Assembly: GCA_963843275.1 (NCBI GenBank)
Contig: CAWJJM010000004.1
Location: forward strand, 62,001 to 126,000
Direction of reading: 5' to 3'
Source of the DNA: CAWJJM01 sp963843275
GTDB lineage: Bacteria; Acidobacteriota; Thermoanaerobaculia; Multivoradales; JBCCEF01
Length of the DNA stretch: 64,000 nt
The notes under the pieces were generated by a model, which was not told where the DNA came from, did not search any database, and saw only the letters and a list, made by a program, of their open reading frames with translations. Below are positions 16,833-25,442 of this stretch, in pieces. Made by a program: the position numbers and the translations under genes. Every line of letters begins with the position of its first letter. Positions within the stretch are counted from its first letter, which is position 1.

Positions 16833-17681
16833 ATGGCTCTCTGCTTCAAGACCTCGGGGGCCGGGAACGACTTCCTGGCGCTCGTCGAACCGGCCGCACC
16901 GCCCACTGCGGAGGCCATCCGCGCCTGGTGCCGGCGCGGCCTCGGGCTGGGCGCCGACGGCCTCCTGGTGCTGCGCCGCCGGCCCGGGGCCGCGGGCCCG
17001 GTGCCCACCGTCGAGCTGGACTACTTCAACGCCGACGGCGGCGGCGCGGACCTCTGCCTCAACGGCACGCGCTGCGCGGCGCGTCTCGCCTTCCATCTCG
17101 GCTGGGCCGACGACGCGGTCGTCCTGGCGACCGGCGCCGGCCCCGTCGACGCCCGGCGGGCGGGCGAGGACCGCGTGGCGCTGACGCTGGCGCGCCCCGG
17201 CGCGCCGGAGCCGGTGACGCTCTCCGCCGCGGGCCGGCGGGTGGCGGGTCACCGGGTGGCGGTCGGCGTACCGCACCTGGTGGTGGAGTGGCCGGACGGC
17301 CTGGAGTCGGCGCCGCTGCCGACCCTGGGGGCGGCGCTGCGCTCCCACCCCGATCTCGGACCCGCCGGCGCCAACGTCGACTTCGTGGTCTTCGCCGGGC
17401 GCGACCGGATCGAGCTGCGCACCTGGGAGCGGGGCGTGGAGGCCGAGACGCTGGCCTGCGGCACGGGGGTGCTCGCGGCGGCCGCGGTGGGCGTCGCGCT
17501 GGCGCGCGTCGCCCTGCCGGCGGGCGTGCTCACCGCCGGGGGTTGCGAGCTGGCGGTGGCGGAGGCGGCGGGCGCGCCCGGCCGCTGGAGCCTGACCGGC
17601 GACGCCCGGCTGCTGGCCCGCGGCGAGATCCTCCCGGGCGCCGAGCGCCTCCCCGCCCGCCCGCGCTGGAGCCGTCCCTGA
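16833..17681 (+). CDS. dapF: Diaminopimelate epimerase
   Basis: DapF interconverts LL- and meso-diaminopimelate for lysine and peptidoglycan synthesis, using two active-site cysteines. Both are present: one in DLCLNGTRCAARL (about residue 74; the family usually has CGNGxR, here CLNGTR) and one in LACGTGVLAAA (about residue 208). The N-terminus FKTSGAGNDFLAL and the LGADGLLVLR and NADGGGADLC segments match the family. Length (282 aa) is normal. The Gly-to-Leu change after the first Cys is a small oddity. It is co-directional with the FN3 lipoprotein. Confidence 0.93.
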   Translation: MALCFKTSGAGNDFLALVEPAAPPTAEAIRAWCRRGLGLGADGLLVLRRRPGAAGPVPTVELDYFNADGGGADLCLNGTRCAARLAFHLGWADDAVVLATGAGPVDARRAGEDRVALTLARPGAPEPVTLSAAGRRVAGHRVAVGVPHLVVEWPDGLESAPLPTLGAALRSHPDLGPAGANVDFVVFAGRDRIELRTWERGVEAETLACGTGVLAAAAVGVALARVALPAGVLTAGGCELAVAEAAGAPGRWSLTGDARLLARGEILPGAERLPARPRWSRP

Positions 17682-17766
17682 GCGCCGTCCCCCGCCCCGG
17701 GGGCCGGTCCGCGGCGGCGCGCGATCGGATATATTGCCCGCGAGACCCTCCCCGGGACCCACAGCG

Positions 17767-18492
17767 ATGACCTACGACAACGAGCCCCTCCCCCGGGTCG
17801 CCGCCATCCTGCCCGCCTTCAACGAGCAGGAGACGCTGACCGACGTCATCACGGTGCTGAAGAGCACTGGATCGATCCAGGAGGTGCTGGTGGTCTCCGA
17901 CGGGTCGACCGACGACACGGTGCGCATCTCCCGCAGCCTCGGCGTCCGCACCATCCACCTGCGCCAGAACTACGGCAAGGCGCTGGCGATGGCCATCGGC
18001 GTCGCGCACACCGACGCCCCCGTGCTGCTGTTCGTCGACGGCGACATCCTCAACCTCTCCGAGTACCTGCTCGGCCAGCTCATCGAGCCGGTGGTGTCGG
18101 GGCGCGCGGAGATGTCGATCGGCATCCGCCACCGCGGCTGGCTGATCGACGCCGTCCACGCCCGCACCGGGCCGTTGCTGTCAGGGATCCGCTGCCTGCG
18201 GCGGGAGATCTTCGAGGCCGTGCCCGAGGAGTACCTGCAGGGCTACACGGTGGAGACGGCGCTGAACTGGGCCTGCAGTCAGCTCGGCATGCGCGCCACC
18301 ACGACCGTGCTGTGCGGGCTCCGGCACCTGGTCAAGGAGCGCAAGCGGGGCCTCGCCGCCGGCGCCCGCGGCCGCTTCGAGATGTTCCGGGCGGTCTTCA
18401 CCGCCTGGCTGTCGCTCACCGCCAAGCGACCCGGCCTGCGGCGCCCCGGCACGGTGCGGGTGTCTCCGGAGCTCGACTACATCAACTGGTGA
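17767..18492 (+). CDS. Family 2 glycosyltransferase
   Basis: The 241-aa protein has the GT-A fold: AAILPAFNEQETLTDVI, EVLVVSDGSTDDTVRIS with the DGSTDDT nucleotide-binding turn, RQNYGKALAMAIGV, and the metal-binding VLLFVDGDIL. A LSGIRCLRREIFEAVP segment and the acidic LQGYTVETALNWA suit a polyprenyl-phosphate-type glycosyltransferase. No membrane helix is visible. Both donor and acceptor are unknown. A TATATT box 31 nt upstream of the ATG (17730-17735) is a likely -10 element; there is no clear ribosome-binding site. Confidence 0.85.
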   Translation: MTYDNEPLPRVAAILPAFNEQETLTDVITVLKSTGSIQEVLVVSDGSTDDTVRISRSLGVRTIHLRQNYGKALAMAIGVAHTDAPVLLFVDGDILNLSEYLLGQLIEPVVSGRAEMSIGIRHRGWLIDAVHARTGPLLSGIRCLRREIFEAVPEEYLQGYTVETALNWACSQLGMRATTTVLCGLRHLVKERKRGLAAGARGRFEMFRAVFTAWLSLTAKRPGLRRPGTVRVSPELDYINW

Positions 18493-18605
18493 GCCTCGCG
18501 GCGGATGCGGGAGCGTCTGCGGCGTCGCTGCTCGCTCGGCCTCCCTGCGGCGACCTGATGGTCGCCTCGGTCGGCCTCCCTCGCGCTCCGCCGCTGGGGG
18601 CGGGG

Positions 18606-21224
18606 TCAGAAGCCGGCGTCGACGGGGAAGGCGCTGGTGTTGAACTCGCCGCACTGGCTGCCGGCGGGGTGACTCAGGTCTCGCGTCTGGACCGCCTCCG
18701 TGTCGGTGACCGAGATCTTGAAGTCGACGTCGGAGAGGCTGCCGTAGAAGACCCAGAAGTGGCCGTCGAGGCTGCGCGCGTCGATCATCTTGACCACCAG
18801 CTCGACGTTGCCCGGGTTGAAGAACCAGAAGTACCCGGTCTGGTCGCTGCCGTCGATGCGATGGCCGACGCCGGTCTGGCCCCCGTTGTGCTGGTTGGTC
18901 CAGTCGACGGTGACGGCGAAGCGGCCGTCCAGCAGGCAGAGCGTCCGCTCGTCCTCGGCGCAGGCGCCGGTGCCGGCGGGCGCGGCGGCGGGGGTGAGCG
19001 GCGCCGCGGCGGTCGAGGCCGGCGCGCCGGGCCCCACGTCGCCCGGTAGCGCGGCGGTGTCGAAGCGGCCGCACTGGCCGCCGGGGGCGTTGTGGTAGGT
19101 CTTCGCCGCGCCGGTCGCCGTGTCGACCACGTCGACCCAGTACTCGACGTCCGACAGCCCACCGTAGAAGACCCAGAAGTGCTGGTTGACCGTCGAGCCG
19201 TCGAGCACCTTGACGATGAGCTCGGTGTTGGCGCTGTCGAAGAACCAGAAGGTCCCCGACTCGTCGCCCGCCAGCGGCTGCCCCTTGCCGCTGCCGTTGC
19301 CGCCCGGCGGGTGCTGGTTCTTCCAGCGCACCGCCACCCGGAAGCGGTCGCGCAGGCAGAGCACGTCGCTCGACGGCGTGCAACCGCTGAAGGCGCCGTG
19401 CGGGGTGGCGCTGATCTCCGCCGCCTCCGAGCTGCCCTGCGCGTTGACCGCGGTCACCCGGAAGGTGTAGGGCAGGTCGGGGAGCAGGCCGTTCGCCACG
19501 AACGCGCTGGCGTCGGCCGGCACGGTGCCCAACGGGGCCCAGCCGGCGCTGGTCGCCGAGCGCGCCTCGATCAGGTAGTAGTCCTCGTTGTCGGCCCGGT
19601 CCACCCAGGTGAGGACCACCGCGGATTCCGCGACCGACTCGGCGGCCAGCGACTGCGGCGCCACCGGGAGGGCCGTCGGCGTGGTGACGCTGGCCGTCGG
19701 GCTCCAGGCCGACGAGCCGCCGGGGCCCCGCGCCCGGATCCGGAACACGTAGGTGGTCTCGGCGGCGAGGCCGTCGACGAGCAGCGACTCCGCGTCCGCC
19801 GGCGGGTTGCCCACCAGGGCGAAGCTGCCGCCGGGCATCTTCATCTCCACCCGGAAGCTGGTCTCGTCGGCGGAGTTGTCGACCCAGGCGAGCTGGACCT
19901 GGTCGTAGGCCAGGGCCGTGGCCTCGAGGTCGCTGGGCGGCGCCGGCACGCCGCCCCCCGTGGTGCTCCCGGGGTAGAGGTACTGCGCCGCCGCCAGGTC
20001 GTCGGAGCCGAGCTTGGCGCCGCGCGCGTCGCCGTGCAGGAAGGGGAACATCAACGCGTCCCGCTCCGCCGGCGTGGCGCCGCTGCAGGGGTCGTCGCAG
20101 GGATGGTGGAACCCCAGCGTGTGCCCCAGCTCGTGGGCGTAGAGCTGGTCGACGCTCTTGGCGACCGTGGTGAGGTAGCAGGAGACGTCCTTGTTGACCA
20201 CGATGAAGCCGCCGGCGATCGGGTGGTAGAACTTGCCGTGCGGTCCCGGCAGCGCGTTGGTCTGGTACCAGGGCCCGCCCACCGCCAGGGTGCCGCCGCC
20301 CCCCGGACCGCAGTCGAAGGGGTCGTCGATCGAGCCGTCGGCGTCGTCGAAGATGATGGCGTTGACGCCGTCGAAGCCACCCTGCTGGCCGCCGTCGTGG
20401 GCCACCGTGCCCGCGTAGGTGTAGCGGATGTTGGTGCCGGCGGCGTTGTCCCAGGCCGCGATCGCGGCGCGGGTCGACGCCGCGGTCTGGGACTCGGTGA
20501 AGCCGGGCTGGCCGCCGGCGATGATGTGCCACGGCTGGCTCTGCCCCTCGTCGAAGTCGAACCACCGCATGTTCAGGCTGTCGTCCGCGCCGGTGAACAG
20601 GCGGTACTGGGCGCTCACGCTGCCGCTCCCCGCCGCCTCGCCGGTGGCGGCGGGCAGGAAGTAGTCGGCCGGCCGCGCGACCCCGCGGGCGCGGTCCGCG
20701 ATCCAGCGCCGGAAGGCCTCGGCCGCCCGCGGCTGGCGGTAGCGGTCTCGGCTCCCCTCCGGCTCGCCGGGCGCGGCCAGCTCGCGGGCACCCGCCAGGT
20801 CGCGCGACAGCACCGTCTTGCCGTCGCGCACGGCGGGGTGGAAGACGCCCTGCATCAGGTCAAGGACGTGGTAGGTGCCGTCGTCGCTCGGCCGCAGGAA
20901 GAGGAACAGGGCGTCGCCGACCGAGAAGCGGGGCACGCCGTCGAGCGCGAGGGTGAGGCCGTCGGGGCGGGTGCCGCCCGGGAGCCGCACGATCAGGTTG
21001 CGGCCGGACACCTCGCCGGCGACCACCCGGTCGACCTCGATCATGTAGTCGGTGGCCGGAATGCCGGCGGCGGGGGCGGGCTCGACGGAGAGCACCCGGG
21101 CGTCGACCACCGCGGTGGCGCGGTCGGCGAGGTGCTCGTCGCTGACCAGGACGAAGCTGGCGGCGCCCGCCGAAGCGGCACCGAGGACGAGCGCGAGCGC
21201 GAGCCCGCTGACCAGGACCTTCAT
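18606..21224 (-). CDS. Secreted matrixin-like metalloprotease with two FN3 domains and a duplicated C-terminal domain
   Basis: The 872-aa protein has a signal peptide (ending AASAGAAS). The N-terminal ~150 residues are a beta-rich domain of unknown type. Residues about 215-420 form a metzincin domain with the zinc motif HELGHTLGFHH near 362-372 and a nearby ALMFP that may be the Met-turn. Two FN3 domains follow (PSDLEATAL... and PQSLAAESV...). The C-terminal ~270 residues are two copies of one module: each begins with a Cys-Leu-(D)-x-RF-x-V-x-V-x-W core, continues through FWFF, ELIVK/ELVVK, HFWVFYG and LSDVEY/LSDVDF, and ends with Q-C-G-x-F. A GGAGG ribosome-binding site precedes the ATG. No C-terminal sorting tail is seen. 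Confidence 0.85.
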   Translation of the reverse strand: MKVLVSGLALALVLGAASAGAASFVLVSDEHLADRATAVVDARVLSVEPAPAAGIPATDYMIEVDRVVAGEVSGRNLIVRLPGGTRPDGLTLALDGVPRFSVGDALFLFLRPSDDGTYHVLDLMQGVFHPAVRDGKTVLSRDLAGARELAAPGEPEGSRDRYRQPRAAEAFRRWIADRARGVARPADYFLPAATGEAAGSGSVSAQYRLFTGADDSLNMRWFDFDEGQSQPWHIIAGGQPGFTESQTAASTRAAIAAWDNAAGTNIRYTYAGTVAHDGGQQGGFDGVNAIIFDDADGSIDDPFDCGPGGGGTLAVGGPWYQTNALPGPHGKFYHPIAGGFIVVNKDVSCYLTTVAKSVDQLYAHELGHTLGFHHPCDDPCSGATPAERDALMFPFLHGDARGAKLGSDDLAAAQYLYPGSTTGGGVPAPPSDLEATALAYDQVQLAWVDNSADETSFRVEMKMPGGSFALVGNPPADAESLLVDGLAAETTYVFRIRARGPGGSSAWSPTASVTTPTALPVAPQSLAAESVAESAVVLTWVDRADNEDYYLIEARSATSAGWAPLGTVPADASAFVANGLLPDLPYTFRVTAVNAQGSSEAAEISATPHGAFSGCTPSSDVLCLRDRFRVAVRWKNQHPPGGNGSGKGQPLAGDESGTFWFFDSANTELIVKVLDGSTVNQHFWVFYGGLSDVEYWVDVVDTATGAAKTYHNAPGGQCGRFDTAALPGDVGPGAPASTAAAPLTPAAAPAGTGACAEDERTLCLLDGRFAVTVDWTNQHNGGQTGVGHRIDGSDQTGYFWFFNPGNVELVVKMIDARSLDGHFWVFYGSLSDVDFKISVTDTEAVQTRDLSHPAGSQCGEFNTSAFPVDAGF

Positions 21225-21342
21225 GACGACCTCCACATCGACGATGGGCGCGCCACCGCCCCCGGGGTGACGCCGGCATACGGCTCTCGCTGCTCCAACA
21301 GCGCTCCCCGACACTTGATTCCTCGGCCGGCTCCGCGCCGGC

Positions 21343-21675
21343 TCACTCCTTGCTCGCGGCACCGGCCGAGCCGGTCGCGCCGGAGGGCTTGTCGCCCTTG
21401 CCGGCGTCGCCCTTGCCCGCCGCACCCTTGGCGTCACCCTTGCCGGCGTCGCCCTTGCCGCCCGCGTCGCCCGACGCCTTCTCCCCGCCGCCCGACTTGC
21501 GCGCGTAGTCGGTGACGTACCAGCCGCTGCCCTTGAACTGGAAGGCCGGCGCCGAGATCAGCTTCTTCAGCGGCCCCCCGCACTCCGGGCACTCGGCGAG
21601 CGGCGGGTCGCTGATCCGCTGCATCGCCTCGAGACGCCGGCGGCACTGTTGACACTCGTACTCGTAGATCGGCAT
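21343..21675 (-). CDS. FmdB-type zinc-ribbon protein
   Basis: The 110-aa protein starts MPIYEYECQQC and has a second pair CPECGGPLKKLI, the CxxC...CxxC zinc ribbon of the FmdB/CxxC_CxxC_SSSS family. The middle has FQFKGSGWYVTDYARK, which is also typical. The last 45 residues are a low-complexity tail with repeated GKGDAGKGD units, encoded by a short GC-rich tandem repeat. The family is thought to be regulatory; no target is apparent. It stands alone between two minus-strand genes. Confidence 0.9.
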   Translation of the reverse strand: MPIYEYECQQCRRRLEAMQRISDPPLAECPECGGPLKKLISAPAFQFKGSGWYVTDYARKSGGGEKASGDAGGKGDAGKGDAKGAAGKGDAGKGDKPSGATGSAGAASKE

Positions 21676-21773
21676 GGGGGTCCTCTCGTCTGGCTCGCCG
21701 CGCCACGGGCCGGAAGGGGACCCGCCCGGGGGATTCCGGCGTGCTCCGGCGGGAGAGGACGTCCTCCTACCGT

Positions 21774-22592
21774 CTAGAGACGGATCTCGAGCGGCCGACC
21801 CTGCCGCGGCGGCTCGTCGCCGTCATTCTCCTCCACCCCGCCCCTGCGAATCAATTGCAGCACGTGGAAGGCGTACATCAGCTTGGCGTTGTCGGCCCCG
21901 GAGAACGGTCCCCGGGAGCAGATCTCGACCAGCGTCCGCCGGCCGTCGACCAGGCCGAGCAGGGCGTATTCCTCGGCGTCGAGACCGATCTCGATCAGCG
22001 CCTCGGTGGTGAAGCTCGGGACGAACACCGTCTCGCGCCGCCCCAGCCGCGTCACCAGCGCGCGGGCGCTGGGGGCCCGCCGGATCCCCTGCAGGATGAC
22101 CCGGCGCATCGGCAGGTCGATGGCGACGCGGCCGCCGCCGTGGGGGAAGTCGCCGATCGAGAAGGTCACCGCCCCCTCCGGCCAGTAGAAGAGGCTCCAG
22201 ACGATGGCCTCGACCTGCTCGCGGATCGCCCGGTAGACCTCGACCGGCGACAGCAACCCCTGCTCGATGAGGAGCACGCCGAACCGCCGGTCGCTCGTTT
22301 CGCGCAGTTGCATGGTCGCGGCGAACTGCTCGGCGTCGAGCCGCCCGCTGCGGCGCAGGTGGGAGCCCAGGCTGTCCTCGAGGTCGCTGGAGCTGGCGTG
22401 GACCACCCGCCCCTCGCGCAGGTGGATCTCCTTGACCACCCCGTCGCGCTCGGCCTCGATGACCCCGGGGACCTGGAACCGGTCGATCGAGAAGAGGATC
22501 TCGGGAAGACCGGTCTCCGCCAGATCCCCTCGGTACTTGAAGGTCTTTCCGGGGAGGGACAGGAGCGATCTCCGGGGGCCGGCCGGCCGCAC
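21774..22592 (-). CDS. DUF4388 (PATAN-like) domain protein
   Basis: The 272-aa protein opens with FKYRGDLAETGLPEILFSID, the typical start of DUF4388 domains, followed by VIEAERDGVVKEIHLREGRVVHA and LEDSLGSHL. These domains occur in two-component and gliding-motility regulators of Myxococcota and Acidobacteriota. A helical middle (FGVLLIEQGLLSPVEVYRAI) and a C-terminal winged-helix-like segment (YALLGLVDGRRTLVEICSR) follow. No receiver domain is attached. The start is uncertain: the GTG at 22592 is the longest choice. It is divergent from moeA; a GTATAC box lies in the gap. Confidence 0.8.
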   Translation of the reverse strand: MRPAGPRRSLLSLPGKTFKYRGDLAETGLPEILFSIDRFQVPGVIEAERDGVVKEIHLREGRVVHASSSDLEDSLGSHLRRSGRLDAEQFAATMQLRETSDRRFGVLLIEQGLLSPVEVYRAIREQVEAIVWSLFYWPEGAVTFSIGDFPHGGGRVAIDLPMRRVILQGIRRAPSARALVTRLGRRETVFVPSFTTEALIEIGLDAEEYALLGLVDGRRTLVEICSRGPFSGADNAKLMYAFHVLQLIRRGGVEENDGDEPPRQGRPLEIRL

Positions 22593-22657
22593 CGAGCGGT
22601 GGGCGGGGCGGCTGGAGTTGAACCGTCGGGTGTCCTCGGAGTATACCAGGGGCCGCC

Positions 22658-23872
22658 ATGATCCCGCCCCGCGAAGCCTGGTCCCGGCTCGAGCCGTACC
22701 TCGCCCCGCTGCCCCCCGAGCGGCTGGAGCGGCGCGCCGCCCGCGGCCGCGTGCTGGCCGCGCCGCTCGACGCCACCGTGGACGTGCCGCCGGCCGACGT
22801 CTCCGCCATGGACGGCTACGCGGTGGCCGGCCCGCTCGCCGCCGGCGATCGCCGGCCGGTCGCCGGGGTGATCGCGGCCGGCGACGCCCCCGGCCGGGAG
22901 CTCCCGCCCGGCGCCGCCCTGCGCATCATGACCGGCGCGCCGCTGCCGGCGGGCGCCGACCGGGTGGTGCCGTTCGAGCTCTGCGAACCCGCCGACGGCG
23001 AGGTACGTTTCGCCACCGTGCCCGCGGCCGGCGCGCACGTGCGGCGCCGCGGCGAGGTGTCGCGGCGCGGCGCGGCGGTCCTCGCCGCCGGCACCCCGGT
23101 GGGCCCCGAGGCGCTGGCGGTCGCCGCCACCCACGGCCACGGCGAGCTGACCGTGCACGCGGCGCCGCGGGTCGCCGTCCTCACCACCGGCGACGAGGTG
23201 GTGCCCCCGGAGGCCGACCCCGGCCCCGGACAGCTCCGCGACAGCCACACCGACTTCCTGCTCGCCGCCGGCGCCGGGCTGGGCCTCGCGTTCACCGCGC
23301 TCGGCATCGCCCCCGACGACCCGGAGGAGCTGGCCGCGCGCGTCGCCCGCGGCCTGGCGACCGCCGACGTGCTGCTGGTCTGCGGCGGCGTCTCGGCCGG
23401 CGAGTTCGATTTCGTCGAGACGGTGCTCGCCGGCCTCGGCTGCCGGCTGCTGTTCGACGCCGTGGCGATCCAGCCCGGCAAGCCGCTGGTGGCGGCGGTG
23501 CGCCCGGCCGGCGACGGCGCCGACCGGGCGGCGCTGGTCTTCGGCCTGCCCGGCAACCCGGCGTCGGTGATGGTCGCCTACCGGCTGTTCGTGCGCCCGG
23601 CCCTGGCGCGCCTGCTCGGCCGGCCGGCCGGCTACCTCGACGACATGCTCGACGGCGTCCTCGCGGCGCCGGCGCCGCCGGCCCGCGACCGGGACCGTTT
23701 CCTCCCCGCACGCCTCGAGCGCGGCCCCGACGGCTGGATGGTCACCCCGGAGGCACCGCGCGGCTCGCACGACCTGGCGGCCCAGGCGCGCGGCCCGGCG
23801 CTGCTCCACCTGCCGGCCCGGACCCCGGCCGCCGCCGCGGGCGCGGCCTGCCGCGTGCTGCCGCCGCTGTAG
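22658..23872 (+). CDS. moeA: Molybdopterin molybdenumtransferase MoeA
   Basis: MoeA inserts molybdenum into adenylylated molybdopterin. The family motifs are in order: SAMDGYAV (residues ~47-54), LRIMTGAPLPAGADRVVP, VLTTGDEVV, GQLRDSHTDFL, VCGGVSAGEFDFV, and LVFGLPGNPASVMVAYRLFVRPAL. Length is 404 aa, as usual. A TATACC box precedes the ATG by about 11 nt. Its downstream neighbours are the selenocysteine tRNA and mobA, which fits a role in making Mo-cofactor for selenium-containing enzymes such as formate dehydrogenase; that link is inferred. Confidence 0.95.
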   Translation: MIPPREAWSRLEPYLAPLPPERLERRAARGRVLAAPLDATVDVPPADVSAMDGYAVAGPLAAGDRRPVAGVIAAGDAPGRELPPGAALRIMTGAPLPAGADRVVPFELCEPADGEVRFATVPAAGAHVRRRGEVSRRGAAVLAAGTPVGPEALAVAATHGHGELTVHAAPRVAVLTTGDEVVPPEADPGPGQLRDSHTDFLLAAGAGLGLAFTALGIAPDDPEELAARVARGLATADVLLVCGGVSAGEFDFVETVLAGLGCRLLFDAVAIQPGKPLVAAVRPAGDGADRAALVFGLPGNPASVMVAYRLFVRPALARLLGRPAGYLDDMLDGVLAAPAPPARDRDRFLPARLERGPDGWMVTPEAPRGSHDLAAQARGPALLHLPARTPAAAAGAACRVLPPL

Positions 23873-23917
23873 CCGGGGCGGCGGCGGCGCGCCCCCGGAA
23901 CGCCGGGCGGTGGCGTG

Positions 23918-23923
23918 TACAAT
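23918..23923 (+). promoter_or_regulatory. -10 element (TACAAT) of selC
   Basis: TACAAT ends 6 nt before the first base of the tRNA-Sec acceptor stem, as expected for a tRNA promoter. No clear -35 hexamer is seen 17-18 nt upstream. Confidence 0.5.
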
Positions 23924-23929
23924 GCCGCC

Positions 23930-24029
23930 GGAAGCGCTCGGGGGCTGGTGCCTTCCGCGGTCTTCAAAACCGTTGTCCCGGCCCGGTTCCGGGTCGGGGG
24001 GTGGGTTCGATTCCCATGCGCTTCCGCCA
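23930..24029 (+). tRNA. selC: tRNA-Sec (anticodon UCA), with encoded CCA
   Basis: The tRNA has an 8-bp acceptor stem: GGAAGCGC (23930-23937) pairs with GCGCTTCC (24018-24025). A discriminator G at 24026 and an encoded CCA (24027-24029) follow. The anticodon loop CTTCAAA (23962-23968) carries TCA at 23964-23966 and is closed by CGGT/ACCG. The T arm is GTGGG-TTCGATT-CCCAT, and a long variable arm of about 25 nt with a CCCGGCCC/GGGTCGGG stem lies between. The 8-bp acceptor, long variable arm and UCA anticodon identify selenocysteine tRNA rather than serine or a suppressor. Several regions can be aligned by eye with E. coli selC. Confidence 0.96.
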
Positions 24030-24073
24030 CGCCCCCGGACGGGGGACCGATCAACCGCACCCGAGGACCCCAG

Positions 24074-24706
24074 ATGCGCAACCAGCTCCGCACCGCGTCG
24101 TCCGCACTTCTCCTCCTTCCGCTCCTCGCCCTGATCGGCTGCGGCGGCGACCGCGCCGAGGGCCCCGCGGCGCAGGCCCCGCCGCCCGCGGCGCAGACCA
24201 ACGCCGGAGCGGAGACCCCGGTGGCGCCGATGACCTCGCGTGGCCCGATGGAGTCGGCCCCGGCCGGCAACTCCATCCAGTGGGACCTGCCGCAGGGCTG
24301 GCAGTCGCAGCCGCCGAGCAGCCCGATGCGCATGGCGCAGGCGACGATCCCCGGACCGGGCGGTACCGCCGAGCTCACCGTCTTCCACTTCGGGGTCGGC
24401 GGCGGCGGCGGCACCCAGGCCAACATCGATCGCTGGGTCGGCCAGGTCGAGGCGGCCGGCCCGCCCGAGCAGGGGACGATGGAGGTCGGCGACTACCACG
24501 TCACCTGGGTGGACGTGAAGGGCACGCTGAAGGCGGGCGGTATGGGCATGGGCCCGAGCGCGGCGCAGCCCGACTCCCGTCTGCTCGGCGCGGTGGTGGA
24601 GGGCAACGGCGGTCCCTGGTTCTTCAAGATCACCGGCCCCCAGCAGACCCTCGACGGCCAGCGCGACGCCTTCTTCACGATGTTGAAGTCGATCCGGCCG
24701 GCCTAG
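24074..24706 (+). CDS. Lipoprotein of unknown function
   Basis: The 210-aa protein has a signal sequence with lipobox ALIGCGGD, followed by an Ala/Pro/Gln/Gly linker of about 50 residues. The globular part starts near IQWDLPQGWQ and contains ELTVFHFGVGGG and VGDYHVTWVDVKG; it closes with PWFFKITGPQQTLDGQRDAFFTMLKSI. This looks like a single small beta-alpha domain similar to other bacterial lipoproteins with a 'PQGW' start and a final 'AFxxMLKSIR' helix. It lies directly after selC; function not recognised. Confidence 0.85.
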   Translation: MRNQLRTASSALLLLPLLALIGCGGDRAEGPAAQAPPPAAQTNAGAETPVAPMTSRGPMESAPAGNSIQWDLPQGWQSQPPSSPMRMAQATIPGPGGTAELTVFHFGVGGGGGTQANIDRWVGQVEAAGPPEQGTMEVGDYHVTWVDVKGTLKAGGMGMGPSAAQPDSRLLGAVVEGNGGPWFFKITGPQQTLDGQRDAFFTMLKSIRPA

Positions 24707-24729
24707 CGGCCGCCGGCCGCGCAGGCACC

Positions 24730-25380
24730 GTGGCGATCCCCGCCCCCTCCGCCGGCCGCCTCCTCGGTGGCGTCCTCGTGGGCGGCGCCAGCCGCCGGAT
24801 GGGGCGTCCCAAGGCGCTGGAGGCGGTCGGCGGCCTGGCCCTCGCGGCGCGCGCGGCGGCGGCCCTCGCGCCCTGGGTGGAGGCGACGGTCCTGCTCGGG
24901 GCGGGACCCGTGCCGCCGGCGCTCGCCGGGCTCGACCGCCTGCCCGACGTGCCGCTCGCGGGAGGCGCCGGCGGCGGACCGCTGGGGGCCCTGCTCGCCG
25001 CCCTCCGCTGGGCGCCGCACGCCACCTGGGTGGTGGTGCCCTGCGACCTGCCCCGGGTGACGCCCGCGGCCGTGGCCTGGCTGCTCGGGGAGCGGCGGGC
25101 GGGGCGGGTGGCGGTGGTGCCACGCCCGGGGCCCGGGGCGCCGTTCGAGCCGCTCTTCGCCCTCTACGAGCCCGCGGCGGCCCCACTGCTCGAGGCGCTG
25201 GCCGCCGCCGGGCGGCGGGCGCCGCGCGAGATCGTGGGCCAGCCCGGCGTGGCGGTGGTCGCGCCCCCGCCGGGCCTGGCGGCGTGCTGGCGCGACGTCG
25301 ACACCCCCGAGGAGCTCGTCGCCGCCCGCGGCGACGGCACCGGATCCGGCGGGGAGTTTCCGCCTCCCGGGCGCTGTTGA
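24730..25380 (+). CDS. mobA: Molybdenum cofactor guanylyltransferase MobA
   Basis: MobA attaches GMP to molybdopterin to make the MGD form used by DMSO-reductase-family enzymes. The GTG at 24730 opens the frame; the nucleotide-binding GGVLVGGASRRMGRPKALEAV follows, then the metal-binding Asp in VVVPCDLPRV and the FEPLFALYEP segment. The C-terminal WRDVDTPEEL is also typical. Length (216 aa) is normal. A more general nucleotidyltransferase such as MocA is possible, but the neighbourhood with moeA favours MobA. Its start overlaps no gene; it lies 23 bp after the lipoprotein. Confidence 0.85.
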   Translation: MAIPAPSAGRLLGGVLVGGASRRMGRPKALEAVGGLALAARAAAALAPWVEATVLLGAGPVPPALAGLDRLPDVPLAGGAGGGPLGALLAALRWAPHATWVVVPCDLPRVTPAAVAWLLGERRAGRVAVVPRPGPGAPFEPLFALYEPAAAPLLEALAAAGRRAPREIVGQPGVAVVAPPPGLAACWRDVDTPEELVAARGDGTGSGGEFPPPGRC

Positions 25381-25442
25381 ACAGCCCTGGCGGGCGCGCC
25401 GCGGACCGGCCCTCGCCCTGACCATCCACGACCGGAGATCCC

